DNA of 36,890 nucleotides from Planctomycetota bacterium (GTDB lineage Bacteria > Planctomycetota > Planctomycetia > Gemmatales > Gemmataceae), in assembly GCA_021781415.1 (NCBI GenBank), contig JAJXWW010000056.1:1-36890 (forward strand). The letters are read 5' to 3'. Made by a program: the position numbers and the translations under genes. Positions 32,719 to 36,890 of the stretch are shown piece by piece; within the stretch, counting starts at the first letter, position 1, and each line of letters starts with the position of its first letter. The notes beneath the pieces were generated by a model. The model was given only the letters and a program-made list of their open reading frames with translations. It did no database searches and had not been told where the DNA came from.

Positions 32719-35700
32719 ATGGTCACAACAGGGAAGGCGTTGATCGCCAGCCTTCGGCAACATCTGAATCTAACCGATTATCGCAAAACGCACTGGGAAG
32801 GAACCTTCGAGGAATATCTCGACATTGTTGCCGAGCATCCCGAAGTTACGCGCACCGCCTACCAGCGCCTCTACGATATGATCCTCGCCCACGGCACCGA
32901 CGAGGTGTTCGAGAACAAAGAGAAAATCATCCGCTATAAGTTCTTCACCGAGTACGCCGCCAAGCACGGCGACGGCATTTACGGCCTCGACCGACCGCTG
33001 ATGCAATTGGTCAACGCCTTCAAGTCGGCGGCCAAGGGCTACGGCACCGAACGGCGCGTCCTGTTGCTGCACGGCCCGGTCGGCAGTTCGAAAAGTACCA
33101 TCGCCCGCCTGCTCAAGCGCGGACTCGAAGACTACGCGCGCACCGACGGCGGCATGTTGTTCAGTTTCGCGTGGAAGAACGCCGACGGCGCACCGGCACA
33201 AAAGTGTCCCATGCACGAAGATCCCCTCAATCTCGTACCCCACGAATTGCGTCCGGCGCTGTTGACCAAGCTCAACGCCAACCGCCAACCCGGCGATGTC
33301 GAAGTTACCATTCGCGGCGATCTGTGCCCTTTCTGCCGTCAGATGTACAACGAACGCCTCGCCAAAAACGACGGCGACTGGGGGCGGATGCTCGAAGACA
33401 TCAAAGTGTTTCGCCTCATCCTGTCCGAACAGGACCGCATCGGCATCGGCACGTTCCAACCGAAGGACGAAAAGAACCAAGATTCGACCGAGCTAACCGG
33501 CGATATTAACTATCGCAAAATCGCGGAGTATGGGACGGACAGTGATCCGCGGGCATTCAATTTTGATGGGGAACTCAACATCGCCAATCGTGGCTTGGTC
33601 GAGTTCATTGAGGTACTGAAACTCGATGTGGCCTTCCTCTACGATTTGCTTGGCGCTTCGCAGGAACACAAGATCAAGCCGAAAAAGTTCGCGCAGACGG
33701 ACATCGACGAGGTTATCCTCGGCCATAGCGTCGCCGGGGAGATGCCGATTCCGTATCGCTTCGAAGGCGTCACCGGTTGGACGACGATGGAGCAATTGTA
33801 CGAACGCTTCGTCGGCGAACCGGCTGGGTTGGAGGTGCTGTCTTACGATTTCGACGCCAAGCGAACGGCGTGGACGCCGGTGCGTTCGCTGTTCCGTCAT
33901 CGCTTCACGGGTAAGCTACTCACCACGTCGCAGAAATGGGGCGCGGTCGAGACGACGCCGAATCACTCGATCTACGACCGCAACGGCGAGATGTTTTATC
34001 CGGAGGATCGGCGCGAGATCATGGCCGTGCGGAGTTTGGGCGAATTGTTCGCGCCGGAATCGCCGACGGAGACGCTGGATGTCTTGGAAGGCGTGCCCGG
34101 TTTCGTCCGGGAAGAGGTGCGGGTTACTTCCGTCGGCGGCGCGATGACGCGGCCTTGCCCAGAAGGCTGGGCGCGGCTCGATCTGCCGCGACATGCCACG
34201 GCGGTTCGCGCGCTCTACGATCCGATTGTCGATGTCGAACCGCTGAAGGATCTCCTTACCGTTCTCGTATGGTTCGCCACCGAAGGCCACGTCAACGGAC
34301 ACAATGGCGGCGTGGTCCTCACGCAAGCCAACCGCGACGAGTTGGAGCGCGTACGCGCGGCCTACGCGCGCATCACCACCAGCAAAGGTTCCATTGACGC
34401 CGGAGCCAAAACCGATTCGGCCTGGCGTTTGTATCTCGGTTCCGAAGCCATCGCACGCTTGTGCATCTATCATTGCGGCGAACTGGCCGTCCATAAACGT
34501 CTGCCCGATTTCCTGTTCCGACTGCCGACCGCCTATCTGCAACATGCGTTCGACGAATTGATGCGTACCGATGGTTCGCGGAAAATGTCGAAGTTGCTCG
34601 AAGACACCGCTTCGGACGAATATCGCGACAAATACTTCGAGTACAAAACGATTTCGCCGTTGTTGGCCGCTCAGGTCGGCACGTTGGCTTCGCTGCTCGG
34701 CTACGATTACGGCGTCTATCAGGCGCAGCGCGAGGAGCGAACGCCGGCGTATCGCATCCGTTTCGTCTCCGGCGACAACAAACGCGGCGGTCGGCGTTTG
34801 ACCTTCGAGGCTCGGCTGCACGAACGCCCGGTGACCGATGCCTGGGCTTACGACATCGAATGCGCCGGCATCCACAACTTCGTCTGCGGCGTTGGCAATG
34901 TCGTGTGCCATAACACAAATGAACCGGAATATAAACGCTTGCAGAATAATGAATTCATGGAAGCGCTGCGCGATCGCACGGTGAAGATCGACGTGCCTTA
35001 CGTCACGCGCCTCAAGGACGAAATCCGCATTTACGAGAAGGATTTCAACACCAATCGCGTCAAGGGCAAGCACATCGCGCCGCACACCATCGAGATCGCG
35101 GCCATGTGGGCGGTGCTGACGCGCTTGGTCCAACCCAAGCACGCCAATCTGACGCTGCTGCAAAAGCTGAAACTGTATAACGGCAAAACGCTGCCGGGTT
35201 TCACCGAGGACAACGTCGTCGAACTGAAGCGCGAAGCCGTCGCCGAGGGCATGCAGGGTATCAGTCCGCGTTACATTCAGGACAAAATCAGCAATGCCAT
35301 CGTCGCCCACCCCGACGAGGACAGCGTCAATCCGTTCATGGTGTTGCACGAACTGGAGACGGGCCTGCGCCATCATTCGCTCATCACCAGCCAGGAGCAG
35401 TTGCAGCATTACCGCGAACTGTTGGCCGTGGTGAAAGAAGAATACGAGGACATCGTGAAAAACGAAGTGCAGCGCGCCATCGCCGCCGACGAAGACGCCC
35501 TGTCGCGGCTGTGTTCCAATTACATCGACAACGTCCGCGCCTACACCCAGCGCGAAAAGGTGCGCAACAAGTACACCGGCAACTACGAGGAGCCAGATGA
35601 GAGACTCATGCGATCCGTTGAGGAGAAAATCGACATCCCCGATGGACGCAAGGACGATTTCCGCCGCGAGATCATGAACTACATCGGCGCGTTGGCGCTC

Positions 35701-35952
35701 GACGGCAAGCGCTTCGATTACAAGACCAACGAGCGCTTGCAGAAGGCGCTGGAACTGAAATTGTTCGAGGACCAAAAGGATACCATCAAGCTGACCAGCC
35801 TCGTCTCCAACGTGGTGGACAAGGCGACGCAGGAAAAGATCGACGTGGTGAAGAGTCGGTTGATCCGCAACTACGGGTATAATGAAAGTAGTGCGACCGA
35901 CGTGCTGACGTTCGTGGCCAGCATCTTCGCGCGGGGACATACGAAGAAATAA
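32719..35952 (+). CDS. prkA: PrkA-type serine protein kinase, interrupted by an intein
   Basis: The frame has 1077 residues: an N-extein of 336, an intein of 396 (337-732) and a C-extein of 345. The spliced kinase would have 681, near the usual 640-690. The AAA+ region has Walker [11 protein letters not shown] (Lys125), and family marks [10 protein letters not shown] and [12 protein letters not shown] follow. After the intein come [20 protein letters not shown] and the kinase-like C-terminal region ([31 protein letters not shown]). PrkA is a cytoplasmic stress/starvation kinase acting with YeaH and SpoVR/YcgB. ATG 32719 follows AGGAGG at nine bases; an open frame of 27 codons upstream is not likely translated. 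The next gene is YeaH-like, which supports the assignment. The kinase should be active only after splicing. Confidence 0.95.
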   Translation: MVTTGKALIASLRQHLNLTDYRKTHWEGTFEEYLDIVAEHPEVTRTAYQRLYDMILAHGTDEVFENKEKIIRYKFFTEYAAKHGDGIYGLDRPLMQLVNAFKSAAKGYGTERRVLLLHGPVGSSKSTIARLLKRGLEDYARTDGGMLFSFAWKNADGAPAQKCPMHEDPLNLVPHELRPALLTKLNANRQPGDVEVTIRGDLCPFCRQMYNERLAKNDGDWGRMLEDIKVFRLILSEQDRIGIGTFQPKDEKNQDSTELTGDINYRKIAEYGTDSDPRAFNFDGELNIANRGLVEFIEVLKLDVAFLYDLLGASQEHKIKPKKFAQTDIDEVILGHSVAGEMPIPYRFEGVTGWTTMEQLYERFVGEPAGLEVLSYDFDAKRTAWTPVRSLFRHRFTGKLLTTSQKWGAVETTPNHSIYDRNGEMFYPEDRREIMAVRSLGELFAPESPTETLDVLEGVPGFVREEVRVTSVGGAMTRPCPEGWARLDLPRHATAVRALYDPIVDVEPLKDLLTVLVWFATEGHVNGHNGGVVLTQANRDELERVRAAYARITTSKGSIDAGAKTDSAWRLYLGSEAIARLCIYHCGELAVHKRLPDFLFRLPTAYLQHAFDELMRTDGSRKMSKLLEDTASDEYRDKYFEYKTISPLLAAQVGTLASLLGYDYGVYQAQREERTPAYRIRFVSGDNKRGGRRLTFEARLHERPVTDAWAYDIECAGIHNFVCGVGNVVCHNTNEPEYKRLQNNEFMEALRDRTVKIDVPYVTRLKDEIRIYEKDFNTNRVKGKHIAPHTIEIAAMWAVLTRLVQPKHANLTLLQKLKLYNGKTLPGFTEDNVVELKREAVAEGMQGISPRYIQDKISNAIVAHPDEDSVNPFMVLHELETGLRHHSLITSQEQLQHYRELLAVVKEEYEDIVKNEVQRAIAADEDALSRLCSNYIDNVRAYTQREKVRNKYTGNYEEPDERLMRSVEEKIDIPDGRKDDFRREIMNYIGALALDGKRFDYKTNERLQKALELKLFEDQKDTIKLTSLVSNVVDKATQEKIDVVKSRLIRNYGYNESSATDVLTFVASIFARGHTKK
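33727..34914 (+). other. Intein with LAGLIDADG homing endonuclease in prkA
   Basis: 396 residues in frame, from Ser1 (AGC 33727) to Asn396 (AAC 34912-34914). Block B is [10 protein letters not shown], with the TxxH residues Thr77 and His80. Block F is [15 protein letters not shown] and block G is NVVCHN, with the penultimate His and last Asn. The following extein residue is Thr. The middle holds two LAGLIDADG-like helices: [16 protein letters not shown] and [12 protein letters not shown], with the acidic Glu and Asp expected for cleavage. All splicing residues are present, so splicing and endonuclease activity are both plausible. Removing it joins ILGH to TNEPEYKR, the normal PrkA sequence. 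Ser1 with Thr+1 is a less common pair than Cys/Ser or Cys/Cys. Confidence 0.93.
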
Positions 35953-35958
35953 ACAGCT

Positions 35959-36094
35959 TCACCACGGAAAGCACGGAATACACGGAAATAGAGAAAGCGA
36001 CAGATTATCTCTGGGACTCAAGAATCTGTTGCTTGAATTGTACTGCTTCTTTTGATCTATGATTTTTCCGTGTTTTCCGTGTTTTCCGCGGTGA
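35959..36094. repeat. Inverted repeat between prkA and the yeaH-like gene
   Basis: Arm 35959-35990 and arm 36063-36094 are reverse complements with about four mismatches in 32. Each is built of short CACGGAAA-type units (CCGTGTTTTCCGTG on the other side). The 72 bases between are A/T-richer than the surroundings. The right arm ends 19 bases before the next start codon. The hairpin may separate expression of the two genes. Confidence 0.85.
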
Positions 36095-36112
36095 TTATTC
36101 GGGGGTTCCGTC

Positions 36113-36890
36113 GTGGGACAGAAAATTGAACGCGATCATCAACGCTTCAAAAAGCTGGTGCGCGGCAAGGTCAAAAGTAACTTGTCGAAGTACATCAGCC
36201 GCGGCGAGATGATCGGCAAAAAGGGCAAGGATCTGGTCAGCATCCCACTGCCGCAGATCGAGATGCCGCAGTTCCGTTACGGCAACAAAGGCTCTGGCGG
36301 CGTCGGTCAGGGCGACGGACAGATCGGCCAGCCGCTCGGCCCCGGTCAAGACGAACCCGGAGGCGGAGCGGGCGATCAACCCGGCGGTCACATTCTCGAA
36401 GTCGAACTGACGATGGAGGAAATGGCCCAGATTCTCGGCGAAGAGTTGGCCCTGCCGCGCATCGAGCCGCGCGGCAAGAAGAACATCGTCACCACCCGCG
36501 ACAAGTACACCGGCATCCGCCAAGCCGGTCCCGAATCGCTGCGCCATTTCAAACGCACCTTCAAACGCGCCCTACGCCGGCAAATCGCCTCGCAGGCTTA
36601 CGATCCGCTCACGCCTATCGTCGTGCCCATTCGCCAAGACAAACAGTACCGCAGCTGGAAAGACGTGCAGCAGCCGAAGAGCGTGGCCGTCCTCATTTAC
36701 ATGATGGACGTGTCCGGCTCCATGACCGACGAACAAAAAGAGATCGTCCGCATCGAGGCATTTTGGATCGACACCTGGATCAAGGCCCATTACAAGGGTG
36801 TCGATACCGTTTACATCATCCACGACGCGGCGGCGCAGGAAGTGGACGAACACACCTTCTACCACACGCGCGAATCGGGCGGCACGAAGA
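36113..36890 (+). CDS. YeaH/YhbH-type DUF444 protein (3' end outside window)
   Basis: The frame from GTG 36113 stays open to the window end, 259 codons. The N-terminus [20 protein letters not shown] is typical of the DUF444 family. A glycine-rich linker, [13 protein letters not shown], and a VWA-like domain with [15 protein letters not shown] (about residues 197-206) follow, then HDAAAQEV. In Enterobacteria YeaH works with PrkA (YeaG) in nutrient and stationary-phase stress. Here it follows prkA at 160 bases, so the function is probably shared. A stop lies just upstream in frame, so GTG 36113 is the only start in this frame. A SpoVR/YcgB gene would be expected next but lies outside the window. 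Confidence 0.93.
   Translation, partial: MGQKIERDHQRFKKLVRGKVKSNLSKYISRGEMIGKKGKDLVSIPLPQIEMPQFRYGNKGSGGVGQGDGQIGQPLGPGQDEPGGGAGDQPGGHILEVELTMEEMAQILGEELALPRIEPRGKKNIVTTRDKYTGIRQAGPESLRHFKRTFKRALRRQIASQAYDPLTPIVVPIRQDKQYRSWKDVQQPKSVAVLIYMMDVSGSMTDEQKEIVRIEAFWIDTWIKAHYKGVDTVYIIHDAAAQEVDEHTFYHTRESGGTK

Noticed and set aside
33916..35940. Minus-strand open frame of 674 codons opposite prkA
   Set aside because: It mirrors prkA and its intein; no domain and no ribosome-binding site. It is a codon-bias artefact.

Overview
The window looks like a chromosomal segment of a planctomycete, most likely of the Gemmata/Isosphaera side. The evidence is a DUF1559 prepilin-like protein, large von Willebrand A (VWA) membrane proteins of the BatA type, a multiheme cytochrome c fused to TPRs, an anti-sigma-like protein of a kind I associate with planctomycetes, many short lineage-type hypothetical proteins, high GC and many dispersed hairpin repeats. 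This placement is inference from gene content. No rRNA, tRNA, CRISPR array or insertion sequence was seen.

Layout. 1-4.3 kb: the C-terminal end of an exported Ig-like/PPC-type protein, a gamma-glutamyltransferase (minus), and an ABC exporter ATPase and permease pair (plus). 4.4-7.6 kb: a minus-strand operon of an ArsR-type repressor, a universal stress protein and a plasma-membrane H+-ATPase-like P-type pump. The genes overlap, and a palindrome encloses the -10 box. 8-12.5 kb: a methyltransferase, a conserved hypothetical protein, a heptosyltransferase-like GT9, a LolA-like exported protein and a CAP-domain protein. 12.6-16.7 kb: rpsT, a TPR/zinc-ribbon membrane protein, a DUF1559 pseudopilin and a nitrilase-family amidase. 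16.9-20.3 kb: a zinc-ribbon membrane protein with a possible Imm1-like C-terminus, and a CpsD-like/ExeA-like ATPase pair. 20.5-28.5 kb: a CstA-type transporter, an anchored hypothetical protein, an SRPBCC protein, a candidate 40-residue small ORF and two VWA proteins. 28.8-32.1 kb: a seven-haem cytochrome c, an orphan anti-sigma-like protein and a small anchored protein. 32.7 kb to the end: a PrkA-type serine kinase followed by the start of a YeaH/DUF444 gene, which is the conserved PrkA-YeaH(-SpoVR) stress module.

The most striking element is in prkA. The ORF carries a complete 396-residue intein with a LAGLIDADG homing-endonuclease region. It is inserted exactly between His and Thr of the conserved HTNEPEY segment, which reads like the AAA+ sensor-1 motif. 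The kinase should therefore be inactive until the intein splices out.

Other points of interest are the near-leaderless arsR promoter with a palindrome around its -10 box, and a 75-bp block copied upstream of two unrelated genes that carries their ribosome-binding site and start codon. There is also a CpsD-like ATPase whose P-loop has lost its lysine, a small ORF coupled at both ends inside the VWA operon, and a long hairpin at the end of cstA with the stop codon in its loop.
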